64,000 nucleotides of DNA, taken from Massilia sp. ZL223. Its GTDB lineage: Bacteria > Pseudomonadota > Gammaproteobacteria > Burkholderiales > Burkholderiaceae_D. Shown in pieces: positions 26,867 to 37,262 of the stretch. The notes under the pieces are model-generated. The model saw only the letters and a program-made list of their open reading frames with translations, was not told the DNA's origin and made no database searches. The position numbers were made by a program, and so were the translations under genes. Each line of letters starts with the position of its first letter. The stretch's first letter is position 1. The stretch is taken from contig NZ_JAGPWD010000018.1 in the NCBI RefSeq assembly GCF_018119395.1, positions 34,714 through 98,713 of the forward strand, in the 5' to 3' direction.

Positions 26867-28048
26867 ATGCAGCGACTCATGACCGTCATCCTCGCCTGCC
26901 TCGGCATGATCGGGGCGCTGGCGATCGACACCTATCTGCCCTCGATGCCCGCGATCGGCGTCGAATTCGGCGTCGGCCCGGTGGCGGTGCAGCAGACCCT
27001 GAGCGTCTTCCTGTTCTGCTTCGCCTTCATGATGCTGTTCTACGGCACCCTGTCCGATTCCTTCGGACGCCGGCCGGTGATCCTGGCCGCGCTCACGGTG
27101 TACACCCTGGCGTCGATCGGCGCCGCCTTTGCGCCGACCTTCGGCGCGCTGCTGGCCTGCCGCGCGCTGCAGGGCCTTTCGGCCGGCGCCGGCTCGGTGA
27201 TCGGCCAGGCCATCGTCCAGGACCGCTTCGCCGGTCCGCAGGCGCAGAAGATCATGTCCCACATCATGATGGTGTTCGGCCTGGCGCCGGCCATTGCGCC
27301 GGTGCTGGGCGGCTGGCTGCACGTGAGCTTCGGCTGGCGCTCCACCTTCATCTTCCTGGCGATCTTCGGCACGGCCATGATCCTGCTCTGCCTGCGCCTG
27401 CTGCCCGAGAGCCTGCCGCGCGAGAAGCGCCAGGTCTTCCACCCGGTGACCATCGGCCGCAACTACCTGATGGTGCTGCGCCGTCCGCAATTCGTGCTGC
27501 TGTCGCTGGCGGTGGGCATGGCCTTCGGCGGCCTCTCGCTCTATATCGGCTCGGCAGCCAATTTCGTCATGGAGATCCTGGGCCTGCCGGAGACGGCCTT
27601 CGCCTGGATGTTCATCCCGCTGATCGGCGGCATGGTGATCGGTTCGGCCTGGGGCGGCAAGCGCGCGTCCAGGCTGCCGCCGGCGCGCCTGATGTGGATC
27701 GGCTATGCAGTGATGGGCCTGGCGGCCGTGCTGAACGTCGGCTACAACGCGCTGTTCCCGGCGGTAGTGCCCTGGGCTGTGTTGCCGCTGTTCATCTACA
27801 CCTTCGGCCTGGCGGTGGCGATGCCGGCGATCCAGCTGACGGCCATGGGCCTGTTCCCGGACAACCGCGGGCTGGCCGCCTCGATGGTGGGCTTCATCCA
27901 GATGATGTCCTTCGCCCTGGTGTCGGGCCTGGTGGCGCCGCTGCTGTTCGGGAGCGCGTTCAAGCTGGCGCTGGGCGTGGCGGTGGGGTTGGTGCTGAGC
28001 TTTATCGCATGGCGCGCGTCGGTGCGCGCCGCCACGCCGGCCGTATAA
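26867..28048 (+). CDS. Bcr/CflA-type multidrug efflux MFS transporter
   Basis: A 393-residue, 12-helix major facilitator. I chose ATG 26867 (MQRLMTVILACLGMIG) because GGAAAGG at 26852-26858 is 8 bases upstream. AIDTYLPSMPAIGVEF is the signature N-terminus of Bcr/CflA drug:H+ antiporters, and GTLSDSFGRRPVIL is the MFS motif A loop; motif C-like APAIAPVLGGWL follows. It exports drugs or metabolites; the substrate is not predictable. Confidence 0.92.
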   Translation: MQRLMTVILACLGMIGALAIDTYLPSMPAIGVEFGVGPVAVQQTLSVFLFCFAFMMLFYGTLSDSFGRRPVILAALTVYTLASIGAAFAPTFGALLACRALQGLSAGAGSVIGQAIVQDRFAGPQAQKIMSHIMMVFGLAPAIAPVLGGWLHVSFGWRSTFIFLAIFGTAMILLCLRLLPESLPREKRQVFHPVTIGRNYLMVLRRPQFVLLSLAVGMAFGGLSLYIGSAANFVMEILGLPETAFAWMFIPLIGGMVIGSAWGGKRASRLPPARLMWIGYAVMGLAAVLNVGYNALFPAVVPWAVLPLFIYTFGLAVAMPAIQLTAMGLFPDNRGLAASMVGFIQMMSFALVSGLVAPLLFGSAFKLALGVAVGLVLSFIAWRASVRAATPAV

Positions 28049-28056
28049 GTTTCGCG

Positions 28057-28081
28057 CGGCCGGCGGCGGGGCTGCCGGCCG
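28057..28081. terminator. Hairpin between convergent bcr-type and smpB genes
   Basis: CGGCCGGC at 28057-28064 pairs with GCCGGCCG at 28074-28081. There is no T-run, so any termination would be weak or factor-assisted. Confidence 0.4.
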
Positions 28082-28088
28082 TCCGGAA

Positions 28089-28538
28089 TCAGCGGCGGTG
28101 CTGCTTCATCGCCGACGCGACTTCGCGCTTGGCGTCGCGGTCCTTCTCGGTGTTGCGCTTGTCGTGCTGCTTCTTGCCCTTGGCAAGGCCGATCTCGCAC
28201 TTCACGCGTCCCTTCTTGAAATGCAGGTTGAGCGGCACGAGCGTGTAGCCCGAACGCTCGACCTTGCCGATCAGCTTGTCGATTTCGGCGCGGTGCAGCA
28301 GCAGCTTGCGGGTGCGCAGGGCTTCCGGATGGCTCCAGGCCGAGGCCGTCGGGAGCGAACTCACGTGGGCGCCGAACAGGAACAGTTCGCCATTGCGCAC
28401 CATCACATAGGCTTCCTTGATCTGCACCCGGCCTTCGCGGATGGCCTTGACTTCCCAACCTTCCAGCACCAGGCCGGCTTCGTAGCGGTCCTCGATGAAG
28501 TAGTCGAAAAATGCTTTTTTATTGTCAGCGATACTCAT
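28089..28538 (-). CDS. smpB: SsrA-binding protein SmpB
   Basis: The 149-residue partner of tmRNA in rescue of stalled ribosomes. Visible family features: N-terminal [32 protein letters not shown], the [22 protein letters not shown] strand, and the basic C-terminal tail with [18 protein letters not shown] needed in the mRNA channel. It is divergent from ratA, the widely conserved arrangement. Confidence 0.96.
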   Translation of the reverse strand: MSIADNKKAFFDYFIEDRYEAGLVLEGWEVKAIREGRVQIKEAYVMVRNGELFLFGAHVSSLPTASAWSHPEALRTRKLLLHRAEIDKLIGKVERSGYTLVPLNLHFKKGRVKCEIGLAKGKKQHDKRNTEKDRDAKREVASAMKQHRR

Positions 28539-28635
28539 GAAATAGCGAAAATTCGCGTGTCGGTTAAACTACTGCTTATCGCGCTTCTACGGCGCAACAT
28601 GCAACTTATCTAACATCATAACAAACGGTTGACCA

Positions 28636-29067
28636 ATGGCAGTAGTACACAAATCAGTTTTCCTCGGGTATAGCGCAGAACAGATGTTCGATCTGGTGGC
28701 GAAGGTGGAAGATTATCCGAAGTTTCTTCCCTGGTGCGGAGGTGTCAACATCCTCGAACGCACCGATGAGAAACTGGTGGCTTCGCTGTCGATCAACTTC
28801 CACGGCGTGAAGCAGAGCTTCACCACGTCCAACCACAACCAGCGCCCGACCCAGATGAAGATGCACCTGGTCGACGGCCCGTTCAAGATGCTCGAAGGCA
28901 CCTGGACCTTCAAGGCCCTGCGCGCCGATGCCTGCAAGATCGACTTCGACATGCATTACGAATTCTCCAGCATTATCCTCGAGCAGATCGTGGGGCCGGT
29001 GTTCGGGATGATCGCCAACAGCATGGTCGACTCCTTCTGCAAGCGGGCGGAGGCCCTGTATGACTGA
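28636..29067 (+). CDS. ratA: RatA-family START/COQ10-like protein
   Basis: A 143-residue polyketide-cyclase/START fold protein (VVHKSVFLGYSAEQMFDLVAKVEDYPKFLPWC is the hallmark N-terminus). In E. coli RatA is reported to block 70S ribosome association, while eukaryotic relatives (COQ10) bind ubiquinone, so the true role may be quinone related. It overlaps rnfH by 8 bases and diverges from smpB. Confidence 0.9.
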   Translation: MAVVHKSVFLGYSAEQMFDLVAKVEDYPKFLPWCGGVNILERTDEKLVASLSINFHGVKQSFTTSNHNQRPTQMKMHLVDGPFKMLEGTWTFKALRADACKIDFDMHYEFSSIILEQIVGPVFGMIANSMVDSFCKRAEALYD

Positions 29068-29377
29068 AATGACCGAGCTGGTGCAGGTCTATGTCTGCTA
29101 CGCCCATGCGAAGCAGGAATGGATACGCCCGATGCAGGTAAAGCCGGGCACGACCATCGGCGAAGCCATCGAGCAGAGCGGGGTGCTGCAGGATTTCCCC
29201 GAGATTAACCTGGCTACCCAGCCGGTCGGCATCTATGCCAAGAAAAAAACGCTGGACACCGTGCTGCGCGAGCGCGACCGCATCGAGATCTACCGTCCGC
29301 TGGTGGCGGACCCGAAGGATTCGCGCCGCAAGCGGGCGGCCAAGAAGGAAGCCGCCGCGACGGGCGGCGCTGGCTAG
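29060..29377 (+). CDS. rnfH: RnfH family protein (UPF0125)
   Basis: A 105-residue ubiquitin-like (beta-grasp) small protein: VQVYVCYAHAKQEWIRPMQV at the N-terminus and DRIEIYRPLVADPKDSRRKRA near the C-terminus are the family signature. Also called RatB when paired with RatA. Function is not established. Its last four bases overlap the 3' end of the convergent DUF4124 gene. Confidence 0.92.
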   Translation: MTEMTELVQVYVCYAHAKQEWIRPMQVKPGTTIGEAIEQSGVLQDFPEINLATQPVGIYAKKKTLDTVLRERDRIEIYRPLVADPKDSRRKRAAKKEAAATGGAG

Positions 29378-29892
29378 CGGCAGTCCTTCAAGACGCGATT
29401 CACCTGGGCCGCTTTCGCGGCCTTTTCTTCATCCGACATATAGCTGCGCTCGCCGTCCTTGTCGAAACGGGCGATGCGGATGCCCGAGGCCAGTTGCGCC
29501 TGGGCGTCGCGCGCGGCTTCGCAGCGCTCGGCCAGTTCGCGCCGGCGTTCCGCCTCAGTTGCCTCCTTGCGTTCCTGCTCGGCTCGCTCCTTGGCGCGCT
29601 CGCGGAAGGCTTGCTCGCGTTCGGCCAGCGTCGGCGGTCCTTTTGGAACGGCTGGCTTGGCAGCCGGCGCTACGGGTGCGGCGGCGTCGATGCTGGCTTC
29701 CGGTGTTGGAGCGGTGGCGAGACGGCCCGGTGCTTTCAGGATCTTGTGCGGCGGCGTGCCCGGCGGCGGCGGGCGGTCCGAATATTGCCGCGTGCCGTTC
29801 GCATCGATCCACACGTATTGCGCATGGGCGAGCTGGGCGGCGAGGAAGAGCAGGGTAGCGCCAAGGAGGCGGAAAGAAGTGCTGGTAGGCAT
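29374..29892 (-). CDS. DUF4124-type periplasmic protein
   Basis: The protein has 172 residues, starting at ATG 29892 (MPTSTSFRLLGATLLFLAAQ) with a signal peptide cleaved after AHA. The mature N-terminus YVWIDANGTRQYSDRPPPPGTP matches DUF4124, a small domain found in many proteobacterial envelope proteins. Residues about 90-140 are a highly charged helix (AEREQAFRERAKERAEQERKE). Function unknown. The in-frame start at 29952 is rejected because the signal peptide would be buried. Confidence 0.85.
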   Translation of the reverse strand: MPTSTSFRLLGATLLFLAAQLAHAQYVWIDANGTRQYSDRPPPPGTPPHKILKAPGRLATAPTPEASIDAAAPVAPAAKPAVPKGPPTLAEREQAFRERAKERAEQERKEATEAERRRELAERCEAARDAQAQLASGIRIARFDKDGERSYMSDEEKAAKAAQVNRVLKDCR

Positions 29893-30009
29893 GGTTTGTT
29901 TCCTGAATGAGCTATCGATTTCGCCATGATGCAAAGAGGATGTCAATTCCAAAACGCACCGTCGAGAGAAATTTTTGGGCTGCCCTGCGACGAAATTTGC
30001 AGCTTTCTG

Positions 30010-31502
<1,493 letters not shown>

Positions 31503-31515
31503 CCGGCTGACGAGG

Positions 31516-31536
31516 CGGCGCTGTGGCGCCGCTTTT
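31516..31536 (+). terminator. Terminator-like hairpin after guaB
   Basis: GCGGCG-CTGT-GGCGCCGC followed by TTTT. It may reduce readthrough from guaB into guaA. Confidence 0.5.
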
Positions 31537-31538
31537 CG

Positions 31539-31566
31539 TAGGGTGGACGGCTGTGCCGTCCACGCG
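31539..31566. repeat. Short palindromic intergenic element
   Basis: GTGGACGGC-TGT-GCCGTCCAC core, a 9-base perfect stem. Elements of this form (GTAGGGTGGACGGC…) are frequent intergenic repeats in Oxalobacteraceae as I recall; not checked genome-wide. Confidence 0.5.
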
Positions 31567-31626
31567 TGACGCCTGCATCCCGTTGCAGGCTTTGTATCAC
31601 CGAATTCCTATTACAAGACGCATTCC

Positions 31627-33237
31627 ATGCATTCCAAAATCCTCATTCTCGACTTCGGTTCCCAGGTTACCCAGCTGATCGCGCGCCGCGTGCGCGATGC
31701 CGGCGTGTTCTCCGAAGTCTTCCCCTACGACGTCAGCGACGAGTTCGTGCGCAACTACGGCGCCTCGGGCATCATCCTCTCGGGCAGCCATAACTCCACC
31801 CTGGAAGGCGACTCGCCGCGCGCGCCGCAGGCCGCCTTCGAGGCCGGCGTGCCGGTGCTCGGCATCTGCTACGGCATGCAGACCATGGCGGCCCAGCTGG
31901 GCGGCAAGGTCGAGAACGGCAAGGTGCGCGAATTCGGCTACGCCGAAGTGCGCGCCCGCGGCCATACGGCCCTGCTGAACGGCATCAACGACTTCGTGAC
32001 AAGCGAAGGCCACGGCATGCTGAAGGTGTGGATGAGCCACGGCGACAAGGTGCTGGACATGCCGCCGGGCTTCAAGCTGATGGGTTCGACCGACAGCTGC
32101 CCGATCGCCGCCATGGCCGACGAAGAGCGCCGCTTCTACGCGCTGCAGTTCCACCCGGAAGTGACTCACACCACGCAGGGCGAGGCCATCATCGGCCGCT
32201 TCGTGCACGAGATCTGCGGCTGCAAGTCGGACTGGAACATGCCGGACTACATCGGCGAAGCCGTCGCCAAGATCCGTGAGCAGGTCGGCACCGACGAGGT
32301 GATCCTGGGCCTGTCCGGCGGCGTCGATTCGAGCGTGGCGGCGGCCCTGATCCACCGCGCCATTGGCGACCAGCTGACCTGTGTGTTCGTCGACCACGGC
32401 CTGCTGCGCAAGGACGAAGGCAAGATGGTCATGGACATGTTCGCCAAGAACCTGGGCGTGAAGGTGCTGCGCATCGACGCGGAAGCCCAGTTCATGGGCC
32501 ACCTGGCCGGCGTGAGCGACCCTGAGCAGAAGCGCAAGATCATCGGCCGCGAGTTCGTGGAAGTGTTCCAGGAACAGGCCAAGCAGCTGACCAGCGCGCG
32601 CTGGCTGGCACAGGGCACCATCTATCCGGACGTGATCGAATCGGCTGGCAAGGGCAAGAAGGGCCAGACCATCAAGAGCCACCACAACGTGGGCGGCCTG
32701 CCGGAGACCCTGAACCTGAAGCTGCTGGAGCCGCTGCGCGAGCTCTTCAAGGACGAGGTGCGCAAGCTGGGCGTTGCGCTCGGCCTGCCGCACGACATGG
32801 TCTACCGTCACCCGTTCCCGGGTCCGGGCCTGGGTGTGCGCATCCTGGGCGAAGTCAAGAAAGAGTTCGCCGACCTGCTGCGCGAAGCGGATGCCATCTT
32901 CATCGAAGAGCTGCGCAACACCCCGTTCGAAGTGCCGCACGTGCCGGGTATCGACGCGGGCAAGGCGCCGGTGAACTGGTATGAAGCGACCAGCCAGGCC
33001 TTCGCCGTGTTCCTGCCGGTGAAGTCGGTGGGCGTGATGGGCGACGGCCGTACCTACGAATACGTGGTGGCGCTGCGCGCGGTGCAGACCCTGGACTTCA
33101 TGACGGCGCAGTGGGCGCACCTGCCGCACTCGCTGCTGGGCAAGGTGTCGAACCGTATCATCAATGAAGTGCGCGGCATCAACCGCGTGGTGTACGACAT
33201 TTCGGGCAAGCCGCCGGCGACGATCGAGTGGGAATGA
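31627..33237 (+). CDS. guaA: GMP synthase (glutamine-hydrolysing)
   Basis: GuaA aminates XMP to GMP. The 536-residue protein has an N-terminal class I glutamine amidotransferase (catalytic C81 in LGICYGMQ, His-Glu in FHPEVTHT), an ATP pyrophosphatase domain with the PP-loop [15 protein letters not shown] (from about 220) and the C-terminal dimerisation domain ending in [10 protein letters not shown], the invariant family end. Confidence 0.97.
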   Translation: MHSKILILDFGSQVTQLIARRVRDAGVFSEVFPYDVSDEFVRNYGASGIILSGSHNSTLEGDSPRAPQAAFEAGVPVLGICYGMQTMAAQLGGKVENGKVREFGYAEVRARGHTALLNGINDFVTSEGHGMLKVWMSHGDKVLDMPPGFKLMGSTDSCPIAAMADEERRFYALQFHPEVTHTTQGEAIIGRFVHEICGCKSDWNMPDYIGEAVAKIREQVGTDEVILGLSGGVDSSVAAALIHRAIGDQLTCVFVDHGLLRKDEGKMVMDMFAKNLGVKVLRIDAEAQFMGHLAGVSDPEQKRKIIGREFVEVFQEQAKQLTSARWLAQGTIYPDVIESAGKGKKGQTIKSHHNVGGLPETLNLKLLEPLRELFKDEVRKLGVALGLPHDMVYRHPFPGPGLGVRILGEVKKEFADLLREADAIFIEELRNTPFEVPHVPGIDAGKAPVNWYEATSQAFAVFLPVKSVGVMGDGRTYEYVVALRAVQTLDFMTAQWAHLPHSLLGKVSNRIINEVRGINRVVYDISGKPPATIEWE

Positions 33238-33279
33238 CTTGAGTAAAACAGCTAACTGATTTGTACAGAAAATCAGGCA

Positions 33280-33320
33280 AGCCGCCGATCGTTCTCCGCG
33301 AACGGTCGGCGGCGTTTTTA
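33280..33320 (+). terminator. Rho-independent terminator after guaA
   Basis: GCCGCCGATCGTTC pairs with GAACGGTCGGCGGC over a short loop and is followed by GTTTTTA. A strong hairpin directly downstream of guaA. Confidence 0.85.
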
Positions 33321-33340
33321 TGTGCCGCGGAGTTCGCCAT

Positions 33341-33922
33341 ATGATTCCCTTCACCTTCAACGACATCGAGATAGGCGCGCGCCTGGCCGAAGCCCTGGTT
33401 CGTCAGGCGGCCGCCCTGCGCGGCATGCCGATCACCTACGGCGACCTGCTTACGCTGGCGCGTTCCCTGCATCCGAAGGACGAGGTCCTCGGCCGCGCGG
33501 TAACGGTGGGCATCGGCCCCAAGCTGCTGTTCGTGGAAGCCTTCTGCGCCCAGCACGGCTATCCCAATCTGGCATGCCTTGCGGTGAGCAAGGAGATACT
33601 GCGGCCCCGGCTTGGCTACCAGGGCGACTGGGAAGCCGACCGGCGCGCCGTCGCCGGCTTCGATTGGAGCGCGGCCGATACGCAACTGGCAGCCTACGTG
33701 GATACAATGCGCGCCAGGGTGCCGGCCCGGTTCAAGCCGCGCAAGGAACGGCCGGCGGACGTGGCCTGGTACGCTTACTTCTGCTCGCACCGGTCCGCCT
33801 GCGAAAGCTTGAACGCCGAGGACAAGCAGGAGATCATCAACCAGATGATGGCCGGCCTGGACCCCGAGACGGCCCTCGCACGCGTGCTCGCTGCAAAGCA
33901 GGACCTTGGCGCTCAGCCCTGA
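33341..33922 (+). CDS. Protein of unknown function
   Basis: The protein has 193 residues. I prefer ATG 33341 (MIPFTFNDIEIGARLAEAL), with CGGAG 8 bases upstream, over an ATG at 33320 that lies in the guaA terminator. It is soluble, without signal peptide or membrane helix, mixed alpha/beta, with a tryptophan/tyrosine-rich middle (GYQGDWEADRRAVAGFDWS) and a helical C-terminus (AEDKQEIINQMMAGLDPETALARVL). I do not recognise the family. Its codon use matches its neighbours, so it is likely a real gene. The 3' end overlaps the convergent FtsZ-like gene by 10 bases. Confidence 0.75.
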   Translation: MIPFTFNDIEIGARLAEALVRQAAALRGMPITYGDLLTLARSLHPKDEVLGRAVTVGIGPKLLFVEAFCAQHGYPNLACLAVSKEILRPRLGYQGDWEADRRAVAGFDWSAADTQLAAYVDTMRARVPARFKPRKERPADVAWYAYFCSHRSACESLNAEDKQEIINQMMAGLDPETALARVLAAKQDLGAQP

Positions 33923-34989
33923 GGCGGAGCTTGGGCCGGCGCTGGCCTGAGCAAGCCCGCAGCGCCACCCTGGCGCAGGATGGGCTGCACGTGCGCCGCG
34001 GCGCGCGTCCCCGGCGTTCGCCTTCCGACGCCAAAGTCGCTGGGGCGGTTCAGGCCGGTGGCCACCACCGTGACGCGCATGGCGTCGCCCAGGCTGTCGT
34101 CGAACACCGCGCCGAACTTGATGATGGCCTCGTCGCTGGTCTGTGCGCAGATCGTGTTCATCACCAGCTTGGTTTCGCGCAGCCGGAGGGTCTCTTCGGA
34201 AGCGGCGATGTTGACCAGGACCCCGCGCGCGGCGCGCAGGTTGGAGCCGTCGAGCAGCGGACAGGCGATCGCCTCCTCGGCCGCCTTGACCGCGCGGTCC
34301 TCGCCGGCGTGCTGGGCCGACCCCATCATCGCCATGCCGGTCTGGCGCGTCACGGTGCGCACGTCCTCGAAATCGACGTTGACCATGCCGGGCACGGTGA
34401 TGATTTCCGCGATGCCGGTGACCGCCTTGCTCAATACCTCGTCGGCGGCGGCGAACGCGCGCTTTTGCGTGATGTCTTCGCCCAGCACTTCCTCGAGACG
34501 GCTGTTGAGGACGATGACCAGCGAATCCACGCAGCGCGCCAGGGCCGCGATGCCTTCTTCGGCAACGCGCATGCGCCGCGGTCCTTCGAACTCGAAGGGT
34601 TTCGACACGATGCCGACGGTCAGGATGCCGAGCTCGCGCGCCACTTCGGCGACCACCGGCGCCGCACCGGTACCGGTGCCGCCGCCCATGCCGGCGGTGA
34701 GGAAGACCATGTCGGCGCCCTTGAGCGCATCGGCGATGGCGGCGCGCTCGCGCAGCGCGCTTTCGCGTCCGACGACCGGATCGCTGCCGGCGCCAAGGCC
34801 GCCCTCGCCGAGCTGGATGCGCTTTTCGGTCTTGGTGTTCGACAGCGCCTGGGCATCGGTGTTGGCGCAGATGAATTCGAAGTCGGCCAGTCCAGCCGAC
34901 GCCATGTGGCTGACGGCATTGCCGCCTGCGCCGCCCACACCGATCACCTTGATGACCGTTGTCGGTTGGGAAAATATTGATTCGGACAA
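33913..34989 (-). CDS. FtsZ-like tubulin-family GTPase (second FtsZ paralogue)
   Basis: The protein has 358 residues from a TTG at 34989 (LSESIFSQPTTVIKVIGVGGAGGNAV), chosen because GGAG lies 6 bases upstream; an ATG at 35136 would add 49 residues unlike any FtsZ. The tubulin signature GGGTGTG is at about 103-109, the first loop is GVGGAGGNAV and the T7 synergy loop NVDFEDVRTV is kept, so it should bind GTP and polymerise. It lacks the C-terminal conserved peptide that binds FtsA and ZipA; the end is LLRPAPAQAPPQG. It is not in the dcw cluster (no ftsA, ftsQ or murein genes around), so the true ftsZ is presumably elsewhere. Role unknown. Confidence 0.9.
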   Translation of the reverse strand: MSESIFSQPTTVIKVIGVGGAGGNAVSHMASAGLADFEFICANTDAQALSNTKTEKRIQLGEGGLGAGSDPVVGRESALRERAAIADALKGADMVFLTAGMGGGTGTGAAPVVAEVARELGILTVGIVSKPFEFEGPRRMRVAEEGIAALARCVDSLVIVLNSRLEEVLGEDITQKRAFAAADEVLSKAVTGIAEIITVPGMVNVDFEDVRTVTRQTGMAMMGSAQHAGEDRAVKAAEEAIACPLLDGSNLRAARGVLVNIAASEETLRLRETKLVMNTICAQTSDEAIIKFGAVFDDSLGDAMRVTVVATGLNRPSDFGVGRRTPGTRAAAHVQPILRQGGAAGLLRPAPAQAPPQG

Positions 34990-35344
34990 GGAACACTCCG
35001 TTTGGAAAAGATGACTGCCGGCGTGCGGCGCCGTGGCCGCATTCCAGCCGCAACAAGCGCCGGCAACTGTCGAGCCCATAAGACTAAAGGCAAGGCCGCG
35101 CACGAGAAAGTGAGAAATCGTTTCAAACGCAAGCATTTGTAATAGTTCGTGCAGGCGCCAGGAATCCTTGTCCTACCACTGCCGATGATCGATTTCATGA
35201 GGACAGGTGAGGGCCGTTTGCGCGCCCTCCACGAAACTGCGCCTCCGGAAAGGCAAAACCGTCTCCAGGCTGACTATTGCGATTAAGATACGAGCCGATC
35301 ATCCCGGCCCAGATGACGGCCAACCTGCGCTTCCGAGACGAGCA
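34990..35344. other. Intergenic region between FtsZ-like gene and transporter
   Basis: About 355 bases between two divergent starts. It must hold promoters for both genes, but I see no convincing -35/-10 pair or operator. Open frames extending both genes into it look non-coding. Confidence 0.5.
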
Positions 35345-37246
35345 ATGTCGACACACAACCAGCAACGCATCCACCTGCTGTTCCTGACCGCGATCTGCGG
35401 CCTGGGCGGACTCCTGTACGGGATCGATATCGGCATCATCGATCCCGCCTTACCCTACCTGCACCGCGCCACAAGTCTCACCGAAGGACAGTTGTCGCTC
35501 GTAGTGGCGGCCGTGATGGCCGGTTCGATCCTTGGCTCGGTCGTGGCTGGCATGCTGGCCGACTGGCTGGGCCGCCGGCCGATGATGATCGTCAGTGCGC
35601 TGCTGTTCGTCGGCAGCGTCGCCGTGATCTACCTGTCGCAGTCCTTCGTCCCCTTGCTGCTGGGGCGCCTGCTGCAGGGCCTGAGCGGCGGGGTGATCGC
35701 CGTCGTGGTGCCGCTTTACCTGGCCGAATGCCTGCCCGCCAACCTCCGCGGACGCGGCACTGCCTTGTTCCAGTTCGCGCTCACGGTCGGCATCGTGCTG
35801 GCCGCCTTCATCGGCAACTATTACCTGAGCAACGCCGAACTGGCGATCCAGGCCGCCGGCAGCGATACCGCAGCAAGCACCGCCGCGGCCGACACCGCCT
35901 GGCGCGGCATGTTCCTGACGGTGCTGTATCCGGGCGCCTTGTTCCTGCTCGGTTGCCTGTTCGTGAGCGAATCGCCGCGCTGGCTGATGCGCAAGGGACG
36001 TGCCGAGCAAGCCGCGGGCGTGCTGGCGCGCCTGCGCCCGGCGGCGCAATGCGAAGCCGAGGTAGCCGAGATCGGCGCCGCGCTGGCCGAGGAGAGGGCG
36101 CGTCCCAAGCTGAGCCGCGGAGCGGCGCTGGCGGAGATGCTGACCGAGCGGCGCTATGTGCTGCCCTTCGTGCTGGCCTGCGTGATCCTGGGCTGCACCC
36201 AGGTCACCGGCATCAACTCGGTGCTGCAATTCATGTCGACCATCCTGCAGCACGCCGGGCTCGATCCGGTGAGCACGGCCAGCTATGGCACGGCGATCAA
36301 GATTCTGAATTCGGTGATGACGGTCGCCGCCATCATGCTGGTCGAGCGCAAGGGCAGGGTGTTCCTGCTGAAGATCGGCACCGCCGGCATCATGGTTTCG
36401 CTCTGCCTGCTTGCGCTGCTGTTCCACCGCTTCGAATCGCAGCGCGTCGACGTGCGCACCGAGGTGGCAGCGCTGGTCCGCGGCAATGCGCTCGACCTGA
36501 ATCTGCTGGATGCCCGCTTCGCCCAGTCCGCAGCCGGGCCGGTGCAACTGACTGTCCTGTACCAGTACGGCGACAAGGAGCAGGTGGCCGAAGCCTACAC
36601 CCCGACGCCAGAGGCGCAGGCCGTGCTGGCGCGCGAGCAGGCGCTGGTGCGCACGCTGCCGGACGATCAGCGTGCGCTGCTGGCCCAGGCGCAGGCCGCG
36701 TGGAGCGGGCGCGCCGAGGAGGTGCCGGAAGCTGCGCAGCAGCTGATCGCAAGCCTGGCGCCGGAAGCGCGCGCGGCCATCGACGCCGCCCGCCGCGTCC
36801 ACATGGCCCAGCGCATCGCCATCCGCTCCGACAATGGCGCCCCGCTCGAGATCGTGCGCGCCAGCGTCGGACCGATCCCGGACAAGGACAGCGGCCTGCT
36901 GGCGGCGCTCTGCATCGCCGGCTTTATCGCCGCGTATTCGATCGGTCCGGGCGTGTGCGTCTGGCTGGCGCTGTCCGAACTGATGCCGACACGAATCCGT
37001 TCGGTCGGGATGGGCGTGGCGCTCCTGATCAACCAGGGCACCGGCACCTTGATCGCCGGCGCCTTCCTGCCGATTGTCGGCAACTACGGCTTCCACATGA
37101 TGTTCCTGTTCTGGGCCGGATGCACCGCCGTGTATTTCATTACGGCGGCCTTCTTCCTGCCCGAGACCAAGGGCAAGTCCTTGGAAGAGATCGAGCGCTT
37201 GTTCGCCCGCTCGGGTGGTCCGGTGGGGCGGCAGGTGGCAGAGTAA
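35345..37246 (+). CDS. MFS sugar porter with a large inserted loop
   Basis: The protein has 633 residues from ATG 35345 (MSTHNQQRIHLLFLTAI). Sugar-porter signatures are clear: DWLGRRPMMIVSA, GRLLQGLSGGVIAVVVPLYLAE, ESPRWLMRKGR and the C-terminal PETKGKSLEEIERLF. Usual length is 450-500 residues; here about 150 extra residues (roughly 360-513, hydrophilic, with ARFAQSAAGPVQLTVLYQYGD and alanine/glutamine-rich helix) sit between helix 9 and helix 10, which would face outward in the standard topology. It ends 16 bases before a GH20 hexosaminidase gene, so import of an amino sugar such as GlcNAc is a reasonable inference. Confidence 0.9.
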   Translation: MSTHNQQRIHLLFLTAICGLGGLLYGIDIGIIDPALPYLHRATSLTEGQLSLVVAAVMAGSILGSVVAGMLADWLGRRPMMIVSALLFVGSVAVIYLSQSFVPLLLGRLLQGLSGGVIAVVVPLYLAECLPANLRGRGTALFQFALTVGIVLAAFIGNYYLSNAELAIQAAGSDTAASTAAADTAWRGMFLTVLYPGALFLLGCLFVSESPRWLMRKGRAEQAAGVLARLRPAAQCEAEVAEIGAALAEERARPKLSRGAALAEMLTERRYVLPFVLACVILGCTQVTGINSVLQFMSTILQHAGLDPVSTASYGTAIKILNSVMTVAAIMLVERKGRVFLLKIGTAGIMVSLCLLALLFHRFESQRVDVRTEVAALVRGNALDLNLLDARFAQSAAGPVQLTVLYQYGDKEQVAEAYTPTPEAQAVLAREQALVRTLPDDQRALLAQAQAAWSGRAEEVPEAAQQLIASLAPEARAAIDAARRVHMAQRIAIRSDNGAPLEIVRASVGPIPDKDSGLLAALCIAGFIAAYSIGPGVCVWLALSELMPTRIRSVGMGVALLINQGTGTLIAGAFLPIVGNYGFHMMFLFWAGCTAVYFITAAFFLPETKGKSLEEIERLFARSGGPVGRQVAE

Positions 37247-37262
37247 AGGCAGGGGGAAACAC

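Noticed and set aside
34990..35136. N-terminal extension of the FtsZ-like protein from an ATG at 35136
   Set aside because: The 49 residues do not resemble FtsZ, and the TTG at 34989 has a well-placed ribosome site.
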